Shown: positions 47,575 through 57,307, numbered from the stretch's first letter. The stretch is DNA of 64,000 bases from Gemmobacter fulvus (GCF_018798885.1 NZ_CP076361.1:930001-994000); one strand, 5' to 3'. Notes: a model not told the origin generated them from the letters alone. Numbers and translations: made by a program.

Positions 47575-48657
47575 TCAGCGCACCTTCAGCGTCGCCAGAC
47601 CAATCAGCGCAAGGATCAGCGAGATGATCCAGAACCGGATCACGATCTGCGGTTCGGCCCAGCCCTTCTTCTCGAAATGGTGATGGATCGGTGCCATCAG
47701 GAACACCCGCCGCCCGGTGCGCTTGAAATAGAGCACCTGAATGATCACTGACAGCGCCTCGACCACGAACAGCCCGCCGACGATGGCCAGCACGATTTCA
47801 TGTTTGGTGCAGACCGCAATCGCCCCCAGCGCGCCCCCCAGCGCCAGACTGCCGGTATCGCCCATGAAAACGGCGGCCGGCGGGGCGTTGTACCACAGGA
47901 AGCCCAGCCCCCCGCCGAACAGCGCCGAGGCGAAGATCAGCAACTCCCCCGTGCCCGGCACGAAATGCACGCCCAGATATTCGGTGAAGTTGAAGTTGCC
48001 CACCACATAGGCAATCGTGCCCAGCGTGCCTGCCGCGATCATCACCGGCATGATTGCCAGCCCGTCCAGACCGTCGGTCAGGTTCACCGCATTGGCGGCC
48101 CCCACGATCACGATCATGCCAAAGGGCACGAACAGGATGCCCAGATTGATCAGCGCATCCTTGAACAGCGGCAAGGCCAGCTGATTGGTCAGCGGTTCGG
48201 GATGAAAGCGCGCCGCCGCATAGGCCGCCAGCGCCGCAATGATCAGGCCCAGCCCCATGCGCACCCGGCCCGAAACACCCTTGGTGTTCTGCTTGGTGAC
48301 CTTGGCATAATCATCGGCAAAGCCGATCAGGCCAAAACCCACCGTCACCAAGAGCACGATCCAGACATAGGGGTTGTCCAGCCGCGCCCAGAGCAGGGTC
48401 GAGACCAGCAGCGCCGACAGGATCAACAGCCCGCCCATCGTGGGCGTGCCCGCCTTGGCAAAATGCGTGGCCGGGCCATCATCGCGGATCGGCTGGCCCT
48501 TGCCCTGCTTGCGGCGCAGCAGGTTGATCAGGGGCCGCCCGAACAGGAAGCCGAAGATCAGCGCCGTGGCAAAGGCCGCGCCCGCGCGGAAGGTGATATA
48601 GCGGAACAGGTTGAACACATCCCCGCCATCGGAGAATTCTGTGAGCAGATACAGCAT
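47575..48657 (-). CDS. mraY: Phospho-N-acetylmuramoyl-pentapeptide-transferase MraY
   Basis: 360 residues, about ten transmembrane segments. Transfers the phospho-MurNAc-pentapeptide to undecaprenyl phosphate, forming lipid I. The catalytic aspartates are in GFADDYAKV (about 110) and [11 protein letters not shown] (about 190); [42 protein letters not shown] is the N-terminal signature, and [13 protein letters not shown] closes the family pattern. Overlaps the murF stop as TAATG. Last gene of the dcw run in this window. Confidence 0.97.
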   Translation of the reverse strand: MLYLLTEFSDGGDVFNLFRYITFRAGAAFATALIFGFLFGRPLINLLRRKQGKGQPIRDDGPATHFAKAGTPTMGGLLILSALLVSTLLWARLDNPYVWIVLLVTVGFGLIGFADDYAKVTKQNTKGVSGRVRMGLGLIIAALAAYAAARFHPEPLTNQLALPLFKDALINLGILFVPFGMIVIVGAANAVNLTDGLDGLAIMPVMIAAGTLGTIAYVVGNFNFTEYLGVHFVPGTGELLIFASALFGGGLGFLWYNAPPAAVFMGDTGSLALGGALGAIAVCTKHEIVLAIVGGLFVVEALSVIIQVLYFKRTGRRVFLMAPIHHHFEKKGWAEPQIVIRFWIISLILALIGLATLKVR

Positions 48658-50102
48658 TACTCTGTCCCTTTGGTTTTCTGCGCGCCGGGTTGCCCCAATT
48701 TGCGCAGGGCGTCAACGATCAGGCTGACCTTGATGCCTTTCGATCCCTTCACGAGCGCGACATCGCCCGCATCCACCAGCAGATGCGCGCGATGCACCAG
48801 TTCGGCGGCCGTTTCCACCCATTCGCCGCGCTGCCGTTCGGGCAGCGCCATGTGCAGCGCCCGCATCCGCGGGCCGACGCAATGGACCAGCGCAATCTGC
48901 GCCATGGCCGGGTGGCGGGCAATCTCGGCGTGCAGGGCCAGTTCGGTGTCGCCCAGTTCCAGCATATCGCCCAGAATGGCGATGCGGCGGCCCTTTTCGA
49001 TGCGCCCTACCCCGTCGCGCGGCGGCATGATCGCCAGCACGTCAAGGCTTGCGGCCATCGAGGCCGGGTTGGCGTTGAACGCGTCGTCGATCAGCTCGAA
49101 CCCGATGTCCTCTACCGCGTCCAGATGGATGCGCTCGCGCATCCCGCGCCCGGCAGGCGGCTGCCAGCGGCCCAGATCATGCGCGGCAATGGTCGGATCC
49201 AGCCCCAGCGCATCGCCCACCGCCAGCACAGCCAGCGCATTGACGGCAAAATGACGGCCCGGTGATTGCACCCGGAACAGGCGGCGGTTGCCCGCGTGAA
49301 CCGCCTGCGCCACCGTGGCATCGGGGGTCAGCTGCGCCTGTATCAACCGGTAATCGGCCCCGGCGCTGTCGCCAAAGGTCAGAACCCGGGCGCCGACCGC
49401 CTGTGCCTTCGCCAGCAGCAGCGGCGTCACGGCCAGATCGGCGGGCAGGATCGCGGTGCCACCGGGGCGCAGCCCGTCGCAGATCGCGGCCTTTTCGGCG
49501 GCAATCTCGGTCACATCGGCAAAGGCAAACAGATGCGCCGCCGCCACCGTGGTGATCAGCGCCACATCCAGATCGGCCATGCGCGCCAGCGGCGCAATCT
49601 CGCCGGGGTGGTTCATGCCGATCTCGATCACCGCGAAATCGGTCGCCACAGGCATCCGTGCCAGTGTCAGCGGCACACCCCAGTGGTTGTTGTAGCTTGC
49701 CTCTGCCGCATGGACACGACCCTGCCCCCCCAGCAGGCTGCGCAGCATTTCCTTGGTCGAGGTCTTGCCGACCGAGCCGGTGACGCCGATCACCTTGGCC
49801 TGCGTCCGGGCACGCGCGGCCCGCCCCAGCGCCTCCAGCCCCTGCAATACTTCCGGCACGATCAGCAGCGGCGCATCGGCGGCCACGCCGTCGGGCACAT
49901 GCGACACCAGTGCCGCCGCAGCCCCCTTGGCCAAGGCCGCCGCCACAAACTCATGCCCGTCGCGCACATCCTTCAGCGCCACGAACAGATCGCCGGGTTG
50001 CAGGGTGCGGGTGTCGATCGACACGCCGCTGGCCTGCCATGTCACCGCGCTGTGCCCGCCCGTGGCGGCGCAGGCGTCCTCAGAGGTCCAGAGCGGCGCC
50101 AT
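48657..50102 (-). CDS. murF: UDP-N-acetylmuramoyl-tripeptide-D-alanyl-D-alanine ligase MurF
   Basis: 481 residues. Adds D-Ala-D-Ala to the UDP-MurNAc tripeptide. P-loop [21 protein letters not shown] (about residue 107), [18 protein letters not shown], and [27 protein letters not shown] in the central domain; [19 protein letters not shown] and [11 protein letters not shown] in the C-terminal domain. The stop overlaps the mraY start and the start overlaps the murE stop by one base each, so translation is coupled. Confidence 0.97.
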   Translation of the reverse strand: MAPLWTSEDACAATGGHSAVTWQASGVSIDTRTLQPGDLFVALKDVRDGHEFVAAALAKGAAAALVSHVPDGVAADAPLLIVPEVLQGLEALGRAARARTQAKVIGVTGSVGKTSTKEMLRSLLGGQGRVHAAEASYNNHWGVPLTLARMPVATDFAVIEIGMNHPGEIAPLARMADLDVALITTVAAAHLFAFADVTEIAAEKAAICDGLRPGGTAILPADLAVTPLLLAKAQAVGARVLTFGDSAGADYRLIQAQLTPDATVAQAVHAGNRRLFRVQSPGRHFAVNALAVLAVGDALGLDPTIAAHDLGRWQPPAGRGMRERIHLDAVEDIGFELIDDAFNANPASMAASLDVLAIMPPRDGVGRIEKGRRIAILGDMLELGDTELALHAEIARHPAMAQIALVHCVGPRMRALHMALPERQRGEWVETAAELVHRAHLLVDAGDVALVKGSKGIKVSLIVDALRKLGQPGAQKTKGTE

Positions 50103-51583
50103 CAGATCACCCCATCCAGTGCGGCCACGGCAATCGAGGCCTGTTCCACATCATCGAAAGGGAAGATGTCACCCTTGATCACCTGCCCGCTTTCATGGCC
50201 CTTGCCTGCGACCAGCAGCGCATCGCCCGGCTGCAAGGCATCGACGCCGCGCAGGATCGCCTCGGCGCGGTCGCCCACCTCATTGGCTTCGGGGCAGGCG
50301 GCCATCACCTCGGCGCGGATCGCGGCGGGGTCTTCGGATCGCGGGTTGTCATCGGTGACGAACAGCACATCGGCATGGGCCTGCGCCGCCGCCCCCATCA
50401 GCGGGCGTTTGGTCCGGTCACGGTCGCCGCCCGCGCCAAAGACCACGATCAGCCGCCCCATCACATGCGGGCGCAGCGCCTTCAGCGCCGTGGCAATGGC
50501 ATCCGGCGTATGCGCGTAATCGACAAAGACCGACGCCCCGTTGGTGCGCGTCGCGGCCAGTTGCATCCGCCCGCGCACACCGCTGAGCTGCGGCAAGGCG
50601 CGGAACACATCCGCTGCCGCTTCGCCCGCCCCGATCACGAGGCCCGCCGCCAGTGCGACGTTTTCGGCCTGAAAGCCGCCGATCAGATTGAGCCGCACCT
50701 GATGCGGCGCCCCCTGCCACAGATAACGCACATCCTGCCCGCTGGCATCGAACCGCTGTGCTGCGATGCACAGATCATTGCCCGCATCATGGCCGACCGT
50801 GATCACCCGCTGCCCCTTGGCCCGCGCAAGCGCCGCCATATCCGCGCCTTTGGCGTCGTTCATGTTGATCACCGCCGCCGCATCGGGCGGCAGAACACGG
50901 TCGAACAGGCCGGCCTTGGCGGTGAAATAGGCCTCGAACGTGCCGTGATAATCCAGATGGTCCTGGGTGAAATTGGTAAAGCCCCCGGCCCGCAGCCGCA
51001 CCCCATCCATGCGGTGCTGATCGAGCCCGTGGCTGGAGGCCTCCATCGCGGCATGGGTCACACCTGCGCCAGCGGCCTGAGCCAGCATCGCATGCAGGGT
51101 GATCGGATCCGGTGTGGTATGCGCCGAGGGCGCGGCCCAGGCCCCTTCGACCCCGGTGGTGCCGATATTGATCGCAGCATGGCCAAGCGCCATCCAGATC
51201 TGCCGGGTAAAGGTGGCAACGCTGGTCTTGCCATTGGTGCCGGTGACGGCAACCATGCAGTCGGGCTGTGCCCCGAACCACAGCGCTGCCGCACAGGCCA
51301 GCGCCTCGCGCGGGTCCGAGGCCACAACGAGCGCCGCACCGCTGGCGGCCAGTTCGGCTGCCGCAATCCGCGCGCCTTCGGCATCGGTCAGGATCGCCCC
51401 CGCGCCCATGCGCAGCGCATATTGGATGAACTCGCCGCCATGCACCTTGCTGCCCGGCAGCGCCGCAAACAGGAAGCCGGGCTTGACGGCCCGGCTGTCC
51501 ACGGCAAGCCCGGTGATGCTGGCCTCGCGCCCGCTTTTGGCGGTCAGTCCCAGCTCTGCCAGCGTTGCGTTACGTTCTGCCAT
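50102..51583 (-). CDS. murE: UDP-MurNAc-L-Ala-D-Glu:meso-diaminopimelate ligase MurE
   Basis: 493 residues. Adds the third residue of the peptidoglycan stem peptide. P-loop AVTGTNGKTSVATFTRQI (about residue 115) and the DNPR motif in VTDDNPRSEDP (about 410), which marks meso-diaminopimelate as substrate. HTPDPITLHAMLAQAAGAGVTHAAMEASSHGLDQHR and FTNFTQDHLDYHG in the central domain are typical. Starts 15 bp after the ftsI stop. Confidence 0.97.
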   Translation of the reverse strand: MAERNATLAELGLTAKSGREASITGLAVDSRAVKPGFLFAALPGSKVHGGEFIQYALRMGAGAILTDAEGARIAAAELAASGAALVVASDPREALACAAALWFGAQPDCMVAVTGTNGKTSVATFTRQIWMALGHAAINIGTTGVEGAWAAPSAHTTPDPITLHAMLAQAAGAGVTHAAMEASSHGLDQHRMDGVRLRAGGFTNFTQDHLDYHGTFEAYFTAKAGLFDRVLPPDAAAVINMNDAKGADMAALARAKGQRVITVGHDAGNDLCIAAQRFDASGQDVRYLWQGAPHQVRLNLIGGFQAENVALAAGLVIGAGEAAADVFRALPQLSGVRGRMQLAATRTNGASVFVDYAHTPDAIATALKALRPHVMGRLIVVFGAGGDRDRTKRPLMGAAAQAHADVLFVTDDNPRSEDPAAIRAEVMAACPEANEVGDRAEAILRGVDALQPGDALLVAGKGHESGQVIKGDIFPFDDVEQASIAVAALDGVI

Positions 51584-51598
51584 TGCGCGCCTCTCGCC

Positions 51599-53404
51599 TC
51601 AGTTATGAACGACGGCTGTTAGCGCATCCGGCATGGGAAGTTCAATCTCGGGTCGCAGACCCAGCAACGGCGCGGCGCGGCGCACCACCTCGGCGGCAAT
51701 CGGCACGGCGGTATAGCCCGCCGTCCGGCGCGGCTCGGGGCCAGAGGTATCCACCGGCTCGTCCAGCGTGACGATGATCACATAGCGTGGGTCATTGGCC
51801 GGGAAGGTGCCCGCAAAGGTGTTGATCACCTTGTCCTTGTAATAACCGCCTGTTCTCTTGGGCTTGTCGGCGGTGCCGGTCTTGCCGCCAATGGCATAGC
51901 CCGGCACATTGGCATAAGAGGCGGTGCCGCGTGTCACCACCTGCCGCAGCATCGACACGGCCGCATCCGACACGGGTTCCGACAGCACCCGCACACCTTC
52001 CGGCGCGGTCGAACGGCGCAGCAGGGTGGGTTTCACCGCGATGCCGCCATTTGCAATCGCGGCATAGGCCGAGGCGAGGTGCATCGGGCTGGCGCTCATG
52101 CCGTGGCCATAGCTGGCGGTGATGGTCACGATATCGGGCCATTTCGCGGGAATCAGCGGTTTCGCCCCGGGCGCCTCAATCAGCTCCAGCGGGGTCGCGT
52201 CAAAAAAGCCCAGCGTCTTGAAGAAGGCCTGCTGCCGCAGCCCGCCGATCAACAGCGCGATATGCGCTGTGCCGACGTTCGACGATTTCACGATGACATC
52301 GGTGACCGACAACAGCGGGCCGTAATTCTTGCCCTGAAATTCCTTGATGCGGTGCTTGCCCCAGACCATCGGCGCATTGGCATCGACCATGGATTCCGGG
52401 TTCACCAGCCCCAGTTCCATCGCCTGTGCCGCTGCAAAGATCTTGAAGGTGGAGCCAAGCTCATACACGCCCTGCACCGCGCGGTTGAACAGCGGGCTGT
52501 CGCCCGGATCGCCCTTGACCAGCGGGTTGGGCCGGTCATTGGGATCAAAATCCGGCAAGGAGACAAGGCTGATGATCTCGCCGGTGCGCACATCCAGCAG
52601 GATCGCGGCAGCGCCTTTGGCGTTCATCATCTTCATGCCGGCGTCCAGCACTTCGGTCACGGTCGCCTGCACCGTCATGTCAATGGACAGGGCCACCGGC
52701 TCGGCCACCTGCGCCGGATCGCGCAGCCGCGCATCCAGCGCCTTTTCGATGCCCGCCGTGCCGATCACCTCGGCGCTGTGCACACCTTCCGCCCCGAAGG
52801 AGGCGCCGCCCAGAATATGCGCGGCCAGCCGCCCGTTCGGGTAAAGGCGCATCTCGCGCGGACCGAACAACAGGCCGGGGTCGCCGATCTCGTGCACTTT
52901 CTGCATCTGTTCGGGCGAGAGTTTCTTCTTGATCCACAGGAAGCTGCGGCCATCGGTCAGGCGGCGCTTGAGGTCTTCTTCCTTCAGATCGGGGAAGATG
53001 ACCGCCAGTTCCTTGGCCACACGGGCCGGATCAACCATGTCTTTCGGCTGCGCATAAAGCGCATGGGTCACCAGATTGGTGGCCATAACCCGGCCATTGC
53101 GGTCGGTGATATCGGCGCGCTGCGCCAGAATGGCAGCACCCGGCGCGGCAGAGCGCGGCTCCATCGGTTCGGCGGCGGCCAGCAGACCCATGCGCGCGCC
53201 GATCACGGTAAAGGCCATGAAAAACGCCAGCCCCATGAACAAAAGCCGCCCCTCGGCACGGTGGCGGGCCTTGTCGCGCATCGCTTCGTGACGGAGGCGG
53301 ATATTCTCGCGCTCGATCGTGTCGGGGTTTTCCCCGGCCGCGCGGGCTTGCAGGATGCGGGCCAGCGGGCGAAGGGGGGTGCGGGTCATGGGAGGTTCGG
53401 TCAC
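51599..53404 (-). CDS. ftsI: Peptidoglycan D,D-transpeptidase FtsI (PBP3)
   Basis: 601 residues. The division-specific class B penicillin-binding protein. One N-terminal membrane segment (LLFMGLAFFMAFTVIGARMGLLA, about 54-76), a PBP dimerisation domain (RADITDRNGRVMATNLVTHALYAQPKDM) and the transpeptidase domain with the SxxK motif GSTFK (about 316), SSN (about 377) and KTGT in GGKTGTADKPKR (about 508). The GTG start overlaps the ftsL stop as GTGA; an ATG five codons in is possible but has no Shine-Dalgarno of its own. Confidence 0.96.
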   Translation of the reverse strand: MTEPPMTRTPLRPLARILQARAAGENPDTIERENIRLRHEAMRDKARHRAEGRLLFMGLAFFMAFTVIGARMGLLAAAEPMEPRSAAPGAAILAQRADITDRNGRVMATNLVTHALYAQPKDMVDPARVAKELAVIFPDLKEEDLKRRLTDGRSFLWIKKKLSPEQMQKVHEIGDPGLLFGPREMRLYPNGRLAAHILGGASFGAEGVHSAEVIGTAGIEKALDARLRDPAQVAEPVALSIDMTVQATVTEVLDAGMKMMNAKGAAAILLDVRTGEIISLVSLPDFDPNDRPNPLVKGDPGDSPLFNRAVQGVYELGSTFKIFAAAQAMELGLVNPESMVDANAPMVWGKHRIKEFQGKNYGPLLSVTDVIVKSSNVGTAHIALLIGGLRQQAFFKTLGFFDATPLELIEAPGAKPLIPAKWPDIVTITASYGHGMSASPMHLASAYAAIANGGIAVKPTLLRRSTAPEGVRVLSEPVSDAAVSMLRQVVTRGTASYANVPGYAIGGKTGTADKPKRTGGYYKDKVINTFAGTFPANDPRYVIIVTLDEPVDTSGPEPRRTAGYTAVPIAAEVVRRAAPLLGLRPEIELPMPDALTAVVHN

Positions 53405-53748
53405 GGGAAAGGCTCCTGATCGCCGATCACATCGACAGGTTGCGAAATCTCAGGCAGCTTGGGCGCGGGATAGGACACCTGGCTGGCCTGCCCGAACTGT
53501 TCGGGCTCCAGCGGCAGCAGGCCGAGGCGGTCAAAGTTGATGGTCGACAATTCGCGCAGCCGGTCCGGGCGGTTGAGATAGGCCCATTCCGCACGCTGGA
53601 TCGACAGGGCCTCGCGCAGATCCGCGATTTCGGAGTTCAGCCGCGATACGTCTTTCAGGGCCTGCTGCGTGGCGTAATTTTCGGAATAGGCCCAGAACCC
53701 TAGGCCGATCACGGCAAGAAACGTCAGCAGATAGGCAAGTGCGCGCAT
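53401..53748 (-). CDS. ftsL: Cell division protein FtsL-like
   Basis: 115 residues. One membrane helix (AYLLTFLAVIGLGFWAYSENYA) followed by a heptad-like coiled coil (TQQALKDVSRLNSEIADLREALSIQRAEWAYLNRPDRLRELSTINFDRLGLLPLEPEQ). Sequence conservation in FtsL is low; position between rsmH and ftsI, size and topology carry the call. The ATG at 53748 overlaps the rsmH stop as TGATG; a TTG one codon earlier is less likely. Confidence 0.9.
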   Translation of the reverse strand: MRALAYLLTFLAVIGLGFWAYSENYATQQALKDVSRLNSEIADLREALSIQRAEWAYLNRPDRLRELSTINFDRLGLLPLEPEQFGQASQVSYPAPKLPEISQPVDVIGDQEPFP

Positions 53749-54746
53749 CAACGGCGTCCTTTCTGGCGGATCATCGGCACATCCAGCGCCGCAAGATCAA
53801 GCGGCTGGGCCGGGGCGGTGGTGCGGATGCCGATCCGCAGCTTGGCAGAGCGGGCACGCGGGTTCTGCGCCAGTTCCTCGTCATCGGGCGCGATGGCGCG
53901 GCGCGTGGTCAGAGTGAAGCTCGGGGTCGTGTCAGCCTTGGCCGGGGCATAGCGGTTGGCGTTTGAATCATGGCCCGAACGCAATTGAAAGAACCGCTTG
54001 GCGATGCGGTCCTCAAGGCTGTGGAACGTCACCACAGCCAGCTTGCCACCGGGGCGCAAGGCACGCTCTGCCGCAGCAAGCCCTTCGGCCAGTTCGGAAA
54101 ATTCGGTGTTTACCGCGATGCGGATCGCCTGAAAGCTGCGCGTCGCCGGGTGGCTCTGGCCGGGTTTCGGGCGCGGCAGACAGCCCGCCACGATCTCGGC
54201 CAGCCGCAAGGTACCGGTGATCGGCTCTTGCTCGCGCGCTTTCACGATGGCGCGGGCAATCCGGCGCGAGGCGCGTTCTTCGCCGTAAACATAGAGAATA
54301 TCCGCCAGCGCGCCTTCTTCGGCGGTGTTCACCAGATCGGCGGCGCTTTCGCCCTCCTGGCTCATCCGCATGTCCAGCGGACCATCACGCAGGAACGAAA
54401 AGCCGCGCTCTGCCAGATCAAGCTGCATCGACGACACGCCCAGATCCAGCACCACGCCGTCCAGCCCTTCGGCATAGGTATCCAGCAGCGAAAACGTGCC
54501 CGCGACAAGGCGCAGGCGGTCGCCATATGCACCTGCCCAGGGCTGCGCCATCTGCAAGGCCAGCGGATCGCGGTCCACGCCGATCACCTGCGCGGCCCCG
54601 GCGGCCAGCAGGCCCTTGGTATAGCCCCCTGCCCCGAAGGTGCCATCCAGCCAAACGCCCTCGATGGGCGCACAGGCAGCAAGGATCGGGCGCAGCAGCA
54701 CCGGGATGTGCGGTTGGCGATCAGGGTCGGGATCGCGATGCGCCAC
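53748..54746 (-). CDS. rsmH: 16S rRNA (cytosine(1402)-N4)-methyltransferase RsmH
   Basis: 332 residues. Methylates C1402 of 16S r[15 protein letters not shown] at the N-terminus, the SAM-binding [29 protein letters not shown] (about 36-64), [34 protein letters not shown], and the C-terminal [41 protein letters not shown] are all diagnostic. 3 bp after the mraZ stop; coupled to ftsL. Confidence 0.97.
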   Translation of the reverse strand: MAHRDPDPDRQPHIPVLLRPILAACAPIEGVWLDGTFGAGGYTKGLLAAGAAQVIGVDRDPLALQMAQPWAGAYGDRLRLVAGTFSLLDTYAEGLDGVVLDLGVSSMQLDLAERGFSFLRDGPLDMRMSQEGESAADLVNTAEEGALADILYVYGEERASRRIARAIVKAREQEPITGTLRLAEIVAGCLPRPKPGQSHPATRSFQAIRIAVNTEFSELAEGLAAAERALRPGGKLAVVTFHSLEDRIAKRFFQLRSGHDSNANRYAPAKADTTPSFTLTTRRAIAPDDEELAQNPRARSAKLRIGIRTTAPAQPLDLAALDVPMIRQKGRR

Positions 54747-54749
54747 GGC

Positions 54750-55277
54750 CTATTCCTCCGGGTCGTGCGGCAGAAGCGACAGAAGATCCGCCCCCAGCGG
54801 CAGGATTTCAAGATCAGCTTCCAGCTGGGTGGCGATTTCCGCCTCATATGCGTCACGCTGCCAGATCTGGAAGGTTTCCAGCGCCCCGGCAAAGGTGGCC
54901 TCGGCCCCGTCTTTCAGAACATCGGCGGACAGGTCGATCTTTTCGCGCACCTTGGGCGGCAGCACGATGCGGCCATCCTCGTCCACCTCGACGATCTGCG
55001 ACAGGGTGATGAAGTTGCGCTCCAGCGCGCGGCGTTGCGGCGAACCGGCAGCAACGCGGCGGATCCGCGCTTCCAGCCGTTTCATCTCGGCGATGGTGTA
55101 ACATTCCACATATTGCCGACCGGGGCCGCCACCATAGACCATCACGAATTTCGGGCGGTTGCCGTCGCCGAAAGAGGGGTCGCCCGCTTCGAGGACGCGC
55201 CGGAACGGTGCAGGGATCGAGACCCGCGCCTTTCCGTCAACCTTCTGGTTGAACTCGCCTCTGAATGCTTCTGACAC
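54750..55277 (-). CDS. mraZ: Transcriptional regulator MraZ
   Basis: 175 residues, GTG start. MraZ is the AbrB-fold ring-forming regulator that opens the dcw cluster and binds TGGG repeats in its own promoter. The two DxxxR signatures are present: DGKARVSIPAPFRRVLE (first SpoVT/AbrB-like unit) and VDEDGRIVLPPKVRE (second). The C-terminal tail is acidic (LLPHDPEE). A 687-bp leader and intergenic region lies upstream, with six phased NGGG units that fit its target and a UpsM-like leader RNA. Confidence 0.95.
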   Translation of the reverse strand: MSEAFRGEFNQKVDGKARVSIPAPFRRVLEAGDPSFGDGNRPKFVMVYGGGPGRQYVECYTIAEMKRLEARIRRVAAGSPQRRALERNFITLSQIVEVDEDGRIVLPPKVREKIDLSADVLKDGAEATFAGALETFQIWQRDAYEAEIATQLEADLEILPLGADLLSLLPHDPEE

Positions 55278-55352
55278 GACCTGCTGTCCCTAACGGTCTT
55301 TTTTGTGTTGCCGCAGATTCGTCGCTGCGGCATGATTCGCTTTTCGTGTGGC

Positions 55353-55560
55353 CCAGAAACGAAAGCGGCGGATCGAGCGGCTGCCACTGCTCGATCCGCC
55401 GACTGTCCCATCGCTGGGTCGTACCGGTTGCGCGAACCACCTGGGGGAGATGTCTGCTCGCCCGCGCGCCGGTCGTATTGGGATGAGGGAGGGGCCTGTA
55501 TGAAACCTGCTTATCGCCTGTGGGGTCTTTAGCGCCCCTTTGTGTTCATTCCCGCCGTCA
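55353..55560 (-). ncRNA. Candidate UpsM-like small RNA in the mraZ leader
   Basis: Minus strand, between the phased repeats and mraZ. Near its 3' end is a perfect 12-bp hairpin (55367-55378 with 55389-55400, 10-nt loop) followed on the minus strand by GCTTTCGTTT, a terminator-like tail, 90 nt before the mraZ start. In R. sphaeroides the abundant sRNA UpsM of about 200 nt arises from exactly this place, by partial termination in the mraZ 5' leader. The 5' end given here is an estimate. Confidence 0.6.
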
Positions 55561-55572
55561 TCCGGTAAGCAA

Positions 55573-55626
55573 AGGGATGCCATGGGAAATCATGGGAAGC
55601 AATGGAAATCTTCGGGCAGAGCCGGG
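55573..55626 (+). promoter_or_regulatory. Six 10-bp-phased NGGG units: candidate extended MraZ operator
   Basis: AGGG at 55573, TGGG at 55583, TGGG at 55593, TGGA at 55603, CGGG at 55613 and CGGG at 55623, each starting exactly 10 bp after the previous one. In E. coli MraZ binds three TGGGN units separated by 5 nt, the same period. The position upstream of the presumed mraZ/UpsM transcription start fits an autoregulatory operator. Confidence 0.65.
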
Positions 55627-55964
55627 CAGATTTTGCGCAGCAGGGCCTTCAAACACAGCATCTAGTGGCTGTTTTTGGCGCGGCGCTGCTAACTCTGGCG
55701 AAACACGACTTCGTGAGACACAAGATATAGCTGGGCCAGAAAATCCCACCTGCCCCGGAATTTTTCGGCTGCGGCTACATGAAGTTTTTATGCCAAGCCC
55801 CGGAATGTGCTGAAAAAGCAGAAAACCCGGGGTTTCCCCCAGGTTTTCCCAGATTTGTCACGGTCGGGTGATTCGGCGTGTGCGTCTGTCCCGTTAGATT
55901 CCATGCGATCCCGGACCGGTGTGCCGCTGTGCCCCGTGGCGTCCCATGCGATCCCGTTCGGGGA
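55627..55964. other. Intergenic region between the mraZ operator and mrp
   Basis: No supported gene. It contains the probable mrp terminator (see 55808-55847), a 13-bp direct repeat CCATGCGATCCCG (55901-55913 and 55944-55956) and a short GATCCC/GGGATC hairpin overlapping the mrp stop. Confidence 0.5.
55808..55847 (-). terminator. Probable terminator of mrp
   Basis: Nested stem: AAAACC (55822-55827) pairs with GGTTTT (55842-55847), and inside it GGGG pairs with CCCC around TTT. On the minus strand it is followed by TTTTCTGCTTTTTC. It lies about 120 bp after the mrp stop and separates mrp from the mraZ promoter region. Confidence 0.5.
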
Positions 55965-57038
55965 TCAGGCGACGCCTCCGTCAATCAGACGGCGGGCGAG
56001 ACGGCCATAGGCCTCTGCAATCGGGCCGTCTCCGGCGGCAATCGGGGTTCCGGCATCGCCCGCCAACCGCACCGAAAGATCGAGCGGCAATTCCCCCAAA
56101 AACGGCAAGCCCAGCCGCTTGGCATCCGCCGCCACCCCGCCATGCCCGAAGATATGCGCCTCATGCCCGCAGTTGGGGCATATATAAGAGGACATGTTTT
56201 CGATCAGGCCCAGCACCGGCGTCTTGAGCTTCACGAACATATCAAGCGCCTTGCGCGCATCCAGCAGCGCCACATCCTGCGGCGTGCTGACCACAATCGC
56301 GCCGCTGACGGCAAAGCGCTGGCTCAGCGTCAGCTGAATATCCCCGGTGCCCGGCGGCAGGTCGATCAGCAGCACATCCAACTCGCCCCAGGCCGTCTGC
56401 TCGATGAGCTGTTGCAGCGCGCCCATCAGCATCGGGCCGCGCCAGACCACCGCCTCGTCCTCTTTCAGCATGAAACCGATCGACATGACCGTGACCCCAT
56501 GCGCCTGCAACGGGATCATGGTTTTGCCATCCGGCGAGGCGGGGCGCTTGTTCACCCCCATCATGCGCGGCTGGCTGGGGCCATAGATATCGGCATCCAG
56601 CAGGCCGACCCGTCGGCCCTGCCGGGCCAAGGCCACCGCAAGGTTGGACGAGACGGTCGATTTGCCCACCCCGCCCTTGCCCGAGCCGATGGCGACAATG
56701 TGGTTGATGCCGGAGACGCGTTTCGGCCCGCCCTGATGCGGTGTGGCATGGCCGCCGATCTTCAGGCTTGGCGCAGCGGGTTTTGCGGCGGGGCCATGCG
56801 CCGTCATCACCACCTGCACCTTGTCGACCCCCGGCAGCGCCCGCAGCGCCGCCTCGGCCGCCGTCTGCACCGGACCAAAGGCACGGGCATCCTCGGGCGT
56901 CGGTGCCTCGATCACAAAGCTGATCAGACCGCCTTCAACCCGCAGCGCCCGAATCAAATCGCGCGAGACAAGATCCCCGCCGCCCGGCACCGCAATATGG
57001 GCCAAAGCGCCCAGAACCTGTTCTCGTGACAGAGCCAT
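55965..57038 (-). CDS. mrp: Mrp/ApbC family iron-sulfur cluster carrier ATPase
   Basis: 357 residues. Mrp/NBP35-type P-loop proteins carry Fe-S clusters to target proteins in the cytosol. An N-terminal DUF59 (MIP18-like) domain ([24 protein letters not shown], residues 5-80), then the deviant Walker [22 protein letters not shown] (about 114-134), [25 protein letters not shown], and the CxxC that binds the bridging cluster in [17 protein letters not shown] (about 283-290). The ATG at 57038 follows a GGAGG Shine-Dalgarno. Confidence 0.94.
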   Translation of the reverse strand: MALSREQVLGALAHIAVPGGGDLVSRDLIRALRVEGGLISFVIEAPTPEDARAFGPVQTAAEAALRALPGVDKVQVVMTAHGPAAKPAAPSLKIGGHATPHQGGPKRVSGINHIVAIGSGKGGVGKSTVSSNLAVALARQGRRVGLLDADIYGPSQPRMMGVNKRPASPDGKTMIPLQAHGVTVMSIGFMLKEDEAVVWRGPMLMGALQQLIEQTAWGELDVLLIDLPPGTGDIQLTLSQRFAVSGAIVVSTPQDVALLDARKALDMFVKLKTPVLGLIENMSSYICPNCGHEAHIFGHGGVAADAKRLGLPFLGELPLDLSVRLAGDAGTPIAAGDGPIAEAYGRLARRLIDGGVA

Positions 57039-57181
57039 GCAAAATCCTCCGCATTTTGGCGTGCAGCCTTGTTCAGCTTGCATGGAAGAGCAAGGTCTGC
57101 TTTACCAACTGCTCAAAATTCATGCGAAGCGCCTGTTTACGTTAGGGAAAACCTCATCCTCAGCCATGCGGCACCCGCATA

Positions 57182-57217
57182 GCTGCAATGCAGCAGAGCG
57201 GGATTGTGCAAGTGCAG
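57182..57217. promoter_or_regulatory. Two-part motif upstream of the DUF1127-sRNA operon
   Basis: Palindrome GCTGCAATGCAGC (57182-57194), then GCAAGTGCAG (57208-57217). The same palindrome and the reverse complement of the second part stand side by side upstream of pyruvate carboxylase (61796-61818). Confidence 0.4.
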
Positions 57218-57232
57218 CAATTGGCCCATGTT
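57204..57232 (+). promoter_or_regulatory. Weak candidate promoter for the DUF1127-sRNA operon
   Basis: TTGTGC (57204-57209), 17-bp spacer, CATGTT (57227-57232), which would start transcription about 70 bp before the DUF1127 ATG. The homologous R. sphaeroides operon is under heat-shock sigma factors RpoHI/RpoHII; this hexamer pair is only a guess. Confidence 0.3.
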
Positions 57233-57307
57233 ATCCCTAACAGCACGGCAGAGACCGAAAGGGATCACGAAAGACCGCGCTTTACGAGATAACCTGAGGC
57301 TGATGAA

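Noticed and set aside
55901-55956. 13-bp direct repeat CCATGCGATCCCG as an attachment or transposon site
   Set aside because: Only two short copies 43 bp apart, no integrase or transposase nearby, no target duplication.
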